Shown here piece after piece: positions 1-6,079 of a stretch of 12,168 nucleotides of DNA. The notes under the pieces were generated by a model. That model was not told the origin of the DNA. It searched no databases and saw nothing but the letters and a program-made list of their open reading frames with translations. Position 1 is the stretch's first letter. Every line of letters starts with the position of its first letter. The translations under genes and the position numbers were made by a program. Source of the DNA: Propionibacteriales bacterium. Its GTDB lineage: Bacteria > Actinomycetota > Actinomycetes > Propionibacteriales > Propionibacteriaceae. Where the stretch lies: contig JAKDKP010000014.1 of NCBI GenBank assembly GCA_030453285.1, positions 1 through 12,168 of the forward strand, read 5' to 3'.

Positions 1-2344
1 CATGGGCCTTGCAGAAACCGAAGGAGGCGAACGCCTCCAGCACCTCCCACACCTTGGCGATCACCGGTTCGGTGTAGCCCCGGCGGCGCAGGGCCGGGGC
101 GAACCAGTCCCGTACCTGCTCCTTGCCCTCGAAGTCCCCCAGCCCACGACGCGCCTCATCGGCCTCGGCCAAGGTGCAGCCGGTCAATGTGGCGATGATC
201 TTGATCACCTGCTCATGGAAGACCACCACCCCACCGGTCTCGGCCAGGTGCTCGGCCAGATCGGGGTGGATGTATCGGGCTGGAGCCCAGCCCTGCTTGA
301 CCTCCAGGAAGGGAGTGACCATGTCGCTCTTCACCGGCCCGGGACGGAACAACGAGATGTCGGTGATGATGTCGCCGAAGGTCTCCGGAGCGAACTTGCC
401 GATCAGTTCACGCTGGCCGGGTGATTCGATCTGGAAGCAGCCGAGGGTAGCGGCGTTCTTGATCATGGCGAAGGTGTCGGTGTCGTCGAACGGCAACGAC
501 TCCAGGTCGACCTCGACCGCGGTGGTACGACGGATCTCGACCAGGGCGTGCGCCATCGACGACTGCATCCGGATGCCGAGCACGTCGAGCTTGAGCAGAC
601 CGAGATCCTCCACGTCGTCCTTGTCGTACTGGCTCATCGGGTATCCACCGTGGCTGGCCTCGACCGGTGTCCGGTCGAGCAGGCTGGTGTCACTGAGCAA
701 CACCCCGCACGGGTGCAGGGCGACGTGGCGGGGCAACCCGTCGAGAGACTCCACCAGTTCGAACAGCAGATCGAGTCGCCGCTCGCCCAGCCCGGCGTTG
801 CGCAGCTCGGGCAGGTCCCGCAGCGCAGCCCGGGCGTCCCGGGCTCGGATGTGCGGGAACGCCTTGGCGATCGCGTCGATCTCGCTCGGCGGCAGGCTGA
901 GCGCGGCACCGACGTCACGGACGGCGTGGCGTACGCGATAGGTGTCCAGCATCGCCACACAGGCGACCCGCTCGCCACCGAAGGTGGCCAGGATCTTGTC
1001 GTACACCTCAAGCCGACGGTCCGACTCCACGTCCAGATCGATGTCGGGCAGGGCGATCCGCAGCGGGGACAGGAACCGCTCCATCACCAGTCCGTGGCGC
1101 ATCGGATCGACACCGGAGATGCCGAGCACGTGATTGACCAGACTGCCGGCCCCCGAGCCCCGGGCCGCGCACCGCACCCCCATCTCGCGGACCAGGTCGA
1201 CCACATCGGCCACGGTGAGGAAGTAGGAGGCGAACCCCATCTGCTCGATCACCGCGAGTTCATCGGCCAGCCGCTCGGTGGTGGCGGCGTCGGGGGTGCC
1301 GTACCGCCACACCAGGCCGGCTTCGCAGCGCTGGATGAGCACCTGCTGGGCGTCGTCGTCACTGGCGACCGGCACACCGTGGGTGTTCAGCACCGACAGC
1401 TCCGGCAGGTGCACCTCCCCCAGTCCGAGATCGGCCCGCGGATCGAGCTGACAGCGCACCCCCAACGTCCGGGTGGCCATGATCAGCTTTTCGCCGTCGT
1501 CACTGCGCCCAGCCAGGTGCGACACCTCACCAGCCAGCTCCAGCATCTCCTTGCCGGAGGTGAGGTACCCCTCGGCATTGCTGCGGTCGACGTGACGCCG
1601 ATCGAGGGCAACCAGCCGACGGGCACAGTCGAGCACGTCGAGGGTCGGCGCCAGATGTCGATCGACCATCCGCACGTTGTGCGTGAGCACGGATGGAATC
1701 CCTTGCTCGTCGGCGATCCGGAGCATTCGTCCGGCACAGGCGGCCGACCCTGCGCCCCTGCCACCGACACGGTGGTGACTGACCGCGATGACCAGGTTGC
1801 GGGTCGGTACGAGGCCCCGCCACCGGTCCAGGACGGCCATCGCCAGGTCGAACCGTTCCGCTGCGACAGCCTGACCGAACTCGGAGTCGACACCGAGCAG
1901 CACCACCAGCTCACCAGCGGCAGCAGCCTCGGCGACCAGATCGCCGCGCGTGATCGGGGTGCCGCGAACACCATCGAGATGGGTCCGCGACACCAACCGG
2001 CACAGCGATCCCCAGCCCAGCTTCGAGGTGGCCAGCACCACCGTCCGCGGCAACCGGTGGTCGCGGGTCTCCCCACCCCGGACCGGCGTACGGGTGGTGC
2101 GCCGCCGACCGCGGGTGGGCAGCACCGGCTCGGTCGCCAGGTCGACCCCGAGCACCGGTGAGATCCGGGCGCGCAGGCACGCCTTGGCGAATCGCACCGC
2201 CCCGTACAGGCCGTCCCGATCGGTGAGCCCGAGGATGTCCATGTCATGCTCGGCGGCCCGGGCGACCAGATCGGCCGGATGCGAGGCGCCGTACTGCAGG
2301 GAGTAGCCCGAGGCGACCCGCAGATGGACGAACGGGTCAGCCAT
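1..2344 (-). CDS. dnaE2: DnaE2-type DNA polymerase III alpha subunit (3' end beyond window)
   Basis: C-family DNA polymerase; 781 codons are visible and the C-terminus lies off the left edge (family about 1050-1150 aa). It starts at the ATG at 2344, overlapping the HEPN stop by 8 nt. The PHP domain opens FVHLRVASGYS, like DnaE1 FVHLHVHSEYS but without the HxH pair (R9 and A11 replace His), and TDH of the next PHP motif is TDR (residues 41-43). The polymerase aspartates are kept: PDIDLD at 433-438 (D436 and D438 matching E. coli D401/D403) and LKLDVLG with D587. The visible part ends with FGFCKAH, the equivalent of the FGFNKSH motif. The N-terminus resembles the Streptomyces SCO1739-type second alpha subunit, so I infer a damage-tolerance polymerase rather than the main replicase, supported by the upstream LexA box. 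No imuB-like Y-family gene lies in the visible operon. The DnaE family is certain; the DnaE2 role is inferred. Confidence 0.93.
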   Translation of the reverse strand, partial: MADPFVHLRVASGYSLQYGASHPADLVARAAEHDMDILGLTDRDGLYGAVRFAKACLRARISPVLGVDLATEPVLPTRGRRRTTRTPVRGGETRDHRLPRTVVLATSKLGWGSLCRLVSRTHLDGVRGTPITRGDLVAEAAAAGELVVLLGVDSEFGQAVAAERFDLAMAVLDRWRGLVPTRNLVIAVSHHRVGGRGAGSAACAGRMLRIADEQGIPSVLTHNVRMVDRHLAPTLDVLDCARRLVALDRRHVDRSNAEGYLTSGKEMLELAGEVSHLAGRSDDGEKLIMATRTLGVRCQLDPRADLGLGEVHLPELSVLNTHGVPVASDDDAQQVLIQRCEAGLVWRYGTPDAATTERLADELAVIEQMGFASYFLTVADVVDLVREMGVRCAARGSGAGSLVNHVLGISGVDPMRHGLVMERFLSPLRIALPDIDLDVESDRRLEVYDKILATFGGERVACVAMLDTYRVRHAVRDVGAALSLPPSEIDAIAKAFPHIRARDARAALRDLPELRNAGLGERRLDLLFELVESLDGLPRHVALHPCGVLLSDTSLLDRTPVEASHGGYPMSQYDKDDVEDLGLLKLDVLGIRMQSSMAHALVEIRRTTAVEVDLESLPFDDTDTFAMIKNAATLGCFQIESPGQRELIGKFAPETFGDIITDISLFRPGPVKSDMVTPFLEVKQGWAPARYIHPDLAEHLAETGGVVVFHEQVIKIIATLTGCTLAEADEARRGLGDFEGKEQVRDWFAPALRRRGYTEPVIAKVWEVLEAFASFGFCKAH

Positions 2345-2765
2345 CGGTCCCCCAACGATCCTCCACCAGGGCGAGGAATCCCTGGGCGTCGCGGACCAGG
2401 TCGTCGGCCTCCCGGGTGCTGACCACCCCCCGCGCCCCTGCTCGTACGGCGTCACGCTTGTGCTGGGTGGCGGCGAAGTAGGCCGCCCACTCGCCGTACT
2501 CGGGAGCCGCCCGCGACAGCACCTGCCACACGTTCACCGGACGGGAGCCGACTCGACCCATCCGCTGTTCCCGACGAAGGCGCAGGGTCGTGCAACTGAG
2601 CACGATCGCGGCCACCCGCAGGGCGGCCAGGTGTGCGGACAGGAATCGCTCACCGACATCGGTGGCCAGCTCGGCCTCGATCACGGCGGACCGGGCCCGC
2701 TGCAGGTCGACGCGCAGTTGTGCGGTGTCACCCCTGCGGGGAATGGGCTGCGGATCGAGGCTCAT
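2337..2765 (-). CDS. SAV_6107-type HEPN domain protein
   Basis: Small helical protein, 142 aa from the ATG at 2765. That ATG shares its A with the TGA of DUF6504 (TGATG), so translation is coupled; an in-frame ATG at 2792 would lie inside DUF6504. The C-terminal READDLVRDAQGFLALVE stretch (119-135) and the central EYGEWAAYFAA (89-99) resemble the actinobacterial SAV_6107 HEPN family as I remember it. HEPN folds are four-helix bundles, often RNases or nucleotide-transfer partners; I see no clear R-x4-6-H catalytic motif, so catalysis should not be assumed. The gene overlaps dnaE2 by 8 nt and lies downstream of the LexA-controlled promoter, so it is probably made together with the polymerase under DNA damage. 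A role as polymerase accessory or regulator is inference only. Confidence 0.82.
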   Translation of the reverse strand: MSLDPQPIPRRGDTAQLRVDLQRARSAVIEAELATDVGERFLSAHLAALRVAAIVLSCTTLRLRREQRMGRVGSRPVNVWQVLSRAAPEYGEWAAYFAATQHKRDAVRAGARGVVSTREADDLVRDAQGFLALVEDRWGTDG

Positions 2766-3118
2766 CAGTCCATCACCGTCCGCAATCGCCACGTTCCTCG
2801 CTGGTCGGGAGCACCGCTGATCACCTGGGCCAACTCGTACACACCTTCGCGGCCGTGTCGGCCGGCAGCGGCGACGACCCGCCAGACCTCCTCCTCACCG
2901 AGCAGGTCCGTCGCACCGAGGGCCTCGTCGCCAAGGGCTTCTTGGCCGAGTGCGTCGCCCGATCCGCGAACTGCCTGTGCCTGAGGGCCGTCCCACCAGT
3001 CACCGGTCTCGGTCCAACGCTGTTGAACGGAGCGAACCACCCACAGCCGGTTGCGCCACAGGAACTGGGCCGGTTCGTCACTCCCTCGCACGTCGATCGG
3101 CTCGTCGTAGCAACGCAT
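2765..3118 (-). CDS. DUF6504 family protein
   Basis: Predicted cytosolic protein of 117 aa and the first gene of the SOS-type operon. The start is the ATG at 3118, preceded by a purine-rich GGGGGAAGAG ribosome site; the frame stays open upstream for 84 codons, but that stretch is low-complexity and unlike the family. The N-terminus MRCYDEPIDVRG, PAQFLWRNRLWVVRSV (16-31) and TETGDWWD (36-43) are typical of DUF6504, a small actinobacterial family that I recall being encoded beside translesion-type polymerases. The C-terminal half has a GVYELAQV segment (92-99). Between them sits an insert with the pentads ALGQE, ALGDE and ALGAT (56-70). Its stop overlaps the HEPN start by one base. Function unknown; an accessory role in lesion bypass is inferred from context only. 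Confidence 0.85.
   Translation of the reverse strand: MRCYDEPIDVRGSDEPAQFLWRNRLWVVRSVQQRWTETGDWWDGPQAQAVRGSGDALGQEALGDEALGATDLLGEEEVWRVVAAAGRHGREGVYELAQVISGAPDQRGTWRLRTVMD
2909..2953 (-). repeat. Three in-frame 15-bp repeats inside the DUF6504 gene
   Basis: Three adjacent degenerate 15-nt units (2939-2953, 2924-2938, 2909-2923) encode ALGQE-ALGDE-ALGAT, followed by a looser DLLGEEE. They form an Ala/Leu/Gly/acidic linker between the conserved N- and C-terminal parts of the protein. Unit length is a multiple of three, so copy-number change would keep the frame. Confidence 0.7.
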
Positions 3119-3254
3119 CTCTTCCCCCAGGTGTGCCCGTCTCCCCTGTCGCTGATGTGCGCCGGTGGATGGCACCGGCGATCGTCTCGGTGGCGTGACG
3201 GTGGTGGTGTGACAGCCCACCGGTTGGTGGACCACGTCTCGACCCGATGGGAGT

Positions 3255-3296
3255 GCCCCGGCAACGGAGGGGGTCGAGGTCCTCCGCTGCCGGGGC
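3255..3296 (-). terminator. Strong hairpin in the leader (possible attenuator or intrinsic terminator)
   Basis: Arms at 3255-3270 and 3281-3296 pair over 16 bp with a 10-nt loop; in minus-strand RNA all pairs hold, including one G-U. No U tract follows. GC-rich hairpins without U tracts also end actinobacterial transcripts, so this could stop or pause transcription between the promoter and DUF6504. Calling it an attenuator is speculative. Confidence 0.35.
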
Positions 3297-3380
3297 GAGC
3301 CCGGACACGCCGCTCGCGAGCGCGGCGTGCATCTCGTCCAACCCGTGTCGTCGGCCAAGGTCTTCCCCAAGCCCTCAGCT

Positions 3381-3398
3381 TTCGAACACGTGTTCGAA
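3381..3398. promoter_or_regulatory. LexA (SOS) box
   Basis: A perfect 18-bp palindrome, TTCGAACACGTGTTCGAA. Its core TCGAAC-N4-GTTCGA fits the actinobacterial/mycobacterial LexA operator. It lies immediately downstream of the predicted -10 element, covering the start region, where a bound repressor would block initiation. This places the DUF6504-HEPN-dnaE2 genes under the DNA-damage response. Confidence 0.9.
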
Positions 3399-3406
3399 CA
3401 AGGACC

Positions 3407-3437
3407 ACGTTACACCGCCCTACCGACAGTCCGTCAA
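3407..3437 (-). promoter_or_regulatory. Predicted sigma-70-type promoter of the SOS operon
   Basis: On the minus strand a -35 TTGACG (3437-3432) is followed by TGTAAC after 17 bp (3414-3409) or TAACGT after 19 bp (3412-3407). The start site would fall near 3400, next to the LexA box. The -35 differs from TTGACA at one base; the -10 choice is uncertain. Confidence 0.55.
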
Positions 3438-3471
3438 CCCGGAGAATCCGCCACCTTGCCCCGGACAGCCT

Positions 3472-4281
3472 CTACAGGGTGAAGCGCAACAACCGGCCGG
3501 CGCCGCGAGCGCCGGGGGCGAGGCGCGCCAGGCGGTACTGCTGCCGGACGATCGGCGAGACCCGGCCACGCATGGCGGCGAACACGAGGTCGGAGGATGA
3601 CCGCACCTCCCGCAACCGCAGCCCGTACCGCTGGAGGGACCGTGGCCGGTTCACCAGCCAGGTCCACCGCGCTCCCTGACCGCGCACCGTACGGTTCATG
3701 AACTGACCGACGACACCGAGCGAACTGTTCACGTCCATGATCAACGCGCCGTCGAAGTGTGTGCTCAACCGATGCAACAGTTCCCCACCCGTACGAGGAT
3801 CCAGATACATCGACAGCCCCTCGGCGATGATCAGGGTCGGACGCCCGGACGGAACCTGATCCAGCCACTTCGGGTCGCCCGCCGAGGAGCTGATCATGGT
3901 CACCCCAGCCATCTCGCCGATCACCCGACGGCGCAGGTTGATCACCTCGTCGAGATCGACGTCGAACCACTCCACGCCCGGGGCCGAGGTGATCCTGGCG
4001 TGGCGGGTGTCCAGCCCGACACCGAGCTGGATCACCACCGCATCGCGATGTCGGGCCAGGAACTCGTCCGCCCACCGGTCGAACTGCACGGCCCGGACAC
4101 AGGTGACCAGCCGCATCATCGTGGTGACCCCGAGCCGGGACCACTCCTGGTCGATCTGGTCGGCCACCGCGACCGAACTCTCGTCGCCGAGCACCGGACG
4201 CCGCGACCGGGCATCCAGCACGCGGGCCCACAGCGTGCCGAGCAGGGTGGCCGGAGCGCCGATCAGGCCAGCCCGGTGCAT
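3472..4281 (-). CDS. LCM/TcmP-type class I SAM-dependent methyltransferase
   Basis: Methyltransferase of the leucine carboxyl methyltransferase/TcmP fold (PF04072-like), 269 aa from the ATG at 4281. Visible motifs are QLGVGLDTR (85-93, SAM motif I), DVDLDEVI (107-114, acidic loop binding the SAM ribose) and AEGLSMYL (153-160), the family hallmark AEGLxMYL. Members O-methylate small molecules or carboxyl groups; the substrate here cannot be read. I prefer the ATG at 4281 because GGAGG sits 8 nt before it and the N-terminus then matches family length; an in-frame ATG at 4299 would add six residues. It follows adoK by 26 nt on the same strand, probably in one operon. Methylation ends in SAH and then adenosine, the substrate of AdoK, which makes the pairing sensible but is inference. 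Confidence 0.87.
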   Translation of the reverse strand: MHRAGLIGAPATLLGTLWARVLDARSRRPVLGDESSVAVADQIDQEWSRLGVTTMMRLVTCVRAVQFDRWADEFLARHRDAVVIQLGVGLDTRHARITSAPGVEWFDVDLDEVINLRRRVIGEMAGVTMISSSAGDPKWLDQVPSGRPTLIIAEGLSMYLDPRTGGELLHRLSTHFDGALIMDVNSSLGVVGQFMNRTVRGQGARWTWLVNRPRSLQRYGLRLREVRSSSDLVFAAMRGRVSPIVRQQYRLARLAPGARGAGRLLRFTL

Positions 4282-4307
4282 CCCCTCGTCCTCCGCCATC
4301 GATCCGC

Positions 4308-5306
4308 TCAGATCCGGAAGCTGGTGCAGTACGGCTCGATCTCGGCAGCCGCCTCGGCTCCATACGCCTCGGCGAACCGTTCGACGAAATGGCCGTTGAA
4401 GCGGTACTCCTGCGTGCCGACGATGGCCACCACATAGCTGGCCAGCTGCGAACCGAGTTGGGCACAGCGTTCCAGCCCGACCCCCCAGGCCAGCCCGGCC
4501 AGGAATCCGGCACGGAACGCATCCCCGACACCGGTCGGATCGACCCGCTGCATCTCGCGAGCGATCGGTACCTCGAACCGGTCGATCCGGTTGCCCCCGG
4601 CGTCGGTGCCCTCGATCGACACCCCGTCGATGCCGCGGGTGATCACCCGGATTCCCACGTGGTCGAGGATTTCCTCATGCGACCATCCCGTCTTGGAGAT
4701 GATCATGCCGTCCTCGTAGTCGTTCGAGAACAGGTAGGCCGACCGGTCGATCAACCGTCGGATCTGCGGCCCGTCCATCCAGGCCAGCTGCTGCGAGGGG
4801 TCGGCGACGAACGGGTAGTCCCTGGTCCGGCATTCGTCGGAGTGCCGGTGCATCGCCTCGGGGTCATTGGGCGAGATCATCACCAGATCCAGGCCGCCGG
4901 CCCGATCGGCGATCGGCTTGAGCTCGATCTGCCGCGCCTCGGCCATCGCGCCGGTGTAGAAAGAGGCGATCTGGGCATGGTCGGCATCGGTGGTGCAGAT
5001 GAAGCGGGCCGTGTGGGCGGTCTCCGAGACGTGCACGGGCCAGGTCTGCACACCGTGCCGGTCGAGCCAGCCCCGATACTCGGCAAAGTCCTCCCCCACT
5101 GCGCCAACCAGCAACGGCTCCAATCCCAGAGCGCCCAGACCGAAACAGATGTTGGGGGCGATCCCGCCGCGCCTGATCTGCAGGTCCTCCACCAGGAACG
5201 AGAGGGAGACCTTGTTGAGTTGTTCGGCCAGCAGGGAGTCGGCGAACTTTCCTCCGAAGGTCATCAGGTGGTCCATGGCGATGGATCCGGTCACGGCTAT
5301 GCGCAT
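4308..5306 (-). CDS. adoK: Adenosine kinase, PfkB/ribokinase family
   Basis: Phosphorylates adenosine to AMP with ATP in purine salvage. The 332-aa product closely resembles mycobacterial AdoK (Rv2202c/cbhK) from memory: it opens MRIAVTGSIAMDHLM, has VSLSFLVEDL (33-42), SETAHTARF (94-102), AQIASFY (111-117), NDPEAM (147-152) and ADPSQQLA (168-175). The glycine-rich RGGIAPN (46-52) and the PfkB signature DPTGVGDAF (256-264), with D262 as catalytic base, are intact. The ATG at 5306 matches the family N-terminus; the frame is open upstream to 5477, but that stretch runs into the divergent gene. No Shine-Dalgarno is seen, and a -10 element lies 7 nt before the ATG, so translation is probably leaderless. 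Bacterial adenosine kinases of this type are mainly actinobacterial. The methyltransferase gene follows 26 nt downstream. Confidence 0.95.
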   Translation of the reverse strand: MRIAVTGSIAMDHLMTFGGKFADSLLAEQLNKVSLSFLVEDLQIRRGGIAPNICFGLGALGLEPLLVGAVGEDFAEYRGWLDRHGVQTWPVHVSETAHTARFICTTDADHAQIASFYTGAMAEARQIELKPIADRAGGLDLVMISPNDPEAMHRHSDECRTRDYPFVADPSQQLAWMDGPQIRRLIDRSAYLFSNDYEDGMIISKTGWSHEEILDHVGIRVITRGIDGVSIEGTDAGGNRIDRFEVPIAREMQRVDPTGVGDAFRAGFLAGLAWGVGLERCAQLGSQLASYVVAIVGTQEYRFNGHFVERFAEAYGAEAAAEIEPYCTSFRI

Positions 5307-5313
5307 GCGGGGG

Positions 5314-5341
5314 AGCCTAGCGGTGCACGGATGGACGTGAA
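5314..5341 (-). promoter_or_regulatory. Leaderless promoter of adoK
   Basis: Reading the minus strand, TTCACG (5341-5336), a 16-bp spacer and TAGGCT (5319-5314, TAnnnT type) are followed by 7 nt and then the ATG at 5306. This puts the transcription start on the start codon. There is no ribosome-binding site, in line with a leaderless mRNA. The -35 match is weak. Confidence 0.5.
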
Positions 5342-5389
5342 GATGGGCGTGAATCGGACCTGCCGGCCCGATCGTCCCGTTCACCGGGA

Positions 5390-5420
5390 TCGACACCGAA
5401 TGCCGGATTGGCTCTAGGGT
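5390..5420 (+). promoter_or_regulatory. Leaderless promoter of the DUF4126 gene
   Basis: TCGACA (5390-5395), a 19-bp spacer and TAGGGT (5415-5420) lie 7 nt before the ATG at 5428, so the transcript should begin on that ATG. This also decides the start codon among the in-frame candidates at 5419 (GTG), 5422, 5428 and 5434. The spacer is slightly long. Confidence 0.5.
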
Positions 5421-5427
5421 GATGATC

Positions 5428-6036
5428 ATGGAGATGCTTCCGCTTGCCTTCACCAGTGGCTGGGCCAGTGGCATCAATGCCTACGCCACCGTGCTCATCC
5501 TCGGCCTGTTGGGCCGCTTCGCCCACATCGCCCAGGTCCCCGAGGGCCTGCAACGCGTCGACGTGTTGATCGTGATGGCGGTGCTCACCGTCATCGAACT
5601 CGTGGCCGACAAGATCCCGTACGTCGACTCGGCGTGGGACACGATCTCCACGGTGATCCGCCCGATCGCCGGGGCCACGATCGGTGCCCTGATGGCTGGC
5701 GCGAACGGCGACGTCTGGACGGTTGCGCTCGCCTCGGTCGGCGGCATCACCGCGCTGGTCAGCCACCTGACCAAGGCCGGCCTGCGGCTGGCGATCAACA
5801 CCTCCCCCGAACCGGCCAGCAACATCGCCGCCTCGTTGGCCGGGGACGTCGCCGTCACCGGTGTGGCCACGGCCAGTGTGCTGGCACCGATTCCGGTGGC
5901 CATCGTGGTCGCCATCCTGCTGGTGATCGGCATCGTGATCCTGATCTTCGCCTTCCGTCGCGTACGGCGCGGGTGGCGGTCCTTCCGTCGTTGGTGGGAG
6001 CGGCGGCGAGCCACCACCGGCTCGGCAGCACACTGA
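5428..6036 (+). CDS. DUF4126 family integral membrane protein
   Basis: A 202-aa membrane protein of unknown function. The N-terminal MEMLPLAFTSGWASGINAY, with glycine/serine-rich helices and the early ASGINAYATVL stretch, is characteristic of DUF4126. Hydrophobic segments are visible at about 5-28, 44-62, 77-93, 95-112 and 140-178. The tail after 178 is very basic (RRVRRGWRSFRRWWERRR pattern) and should lie in the cytosol. The start at 5428 is chosen because a TAGGGT -10 element sits 7 nt upstream, as for leaderless mRNAs; other in-frame starts lie within a few codons. The FAD oxidoreductase gene follows after 43 nt on the same strand, so the two are probably co-transcribed. Nothing shows a substrate or partner. 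Confidence 0.88.
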   Translation: MEMLPLAFTSGWASGINAYATVLILGLLGRFAHIAQVPEGLQRVDVLIVMAVLTVIELVADKIPYVDSAWDTISTVIRPIAGATIGALMAGANGDVWTVALASVGGITALVSHLTKAGLRLAINTSPEPASNIAASLAGDVAVTGVATASVLAPIPVAIVVAILLVIGIVILIFAFRRVRRGWRSFRRWWERRRATTGSAAH

Positions 6037-6079
6037 GGTCGTACCCCACCGTGCAGGCCCTCACCGCGGGAGGAGCAAC

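Larger units (their letters stand above)
3119..3400 (-). ncRNA. Long structured 5' leader of the SOS-type operon (candidate cis-regulatory RNA)
   Basis: About 280 nt separate the predicted transcription start (about 3400) from the DUF6504 ATG, and no convincing gene is visible. In transcript order there are four inverted repeats: 3306-3329 (8-bp arms CACGCCGC/GCGGCGTG); 3255-3296 (16-bp arms, 10-nt loop); 3217-3230 (CCACC/GGTGG, 4-nt loop); and 3160-3180 (8-bp arms CGCCGGTG/CACCGGCG, 5-nt loop). The 16-bp stem has a single mispair on the plus strand (A-C) that becomes a permitted G-U pair in minus-strand RNA, which suggests the minus strand is the transcribed one. It could be an attenuator, a binding site, or a remnant of a lost gene. 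No known riboswitch was recognised. Structure is read from sequence; function is unknown. Confidence 0.4.

Noticed and set aside
548..2161. 537-codon plus-strand open frame
   Set aside because: It is the antisense shadow of dnaE2, whose frame carries all polymerase motifs; its product is His/Gln/Gly-rich with no recognisable domain.
3078..3341. Small open frame in the SOS leader (TTG start, begins DEMHAALASG)
   Set aside because: It resembles an SOS small protein by position only. It has a weak start with no clear ribosome site, is coded through two strong hairpins, becomes low-complexity and overlaps the DUF6504 start.
3119..3370. N-terminal extension of DUF6504 to position 3370
   Set aside because: The frame is open, but the added 84 residues are low-complexity and the ATG at 3118 has a good ribosome site and the family N-terminus.
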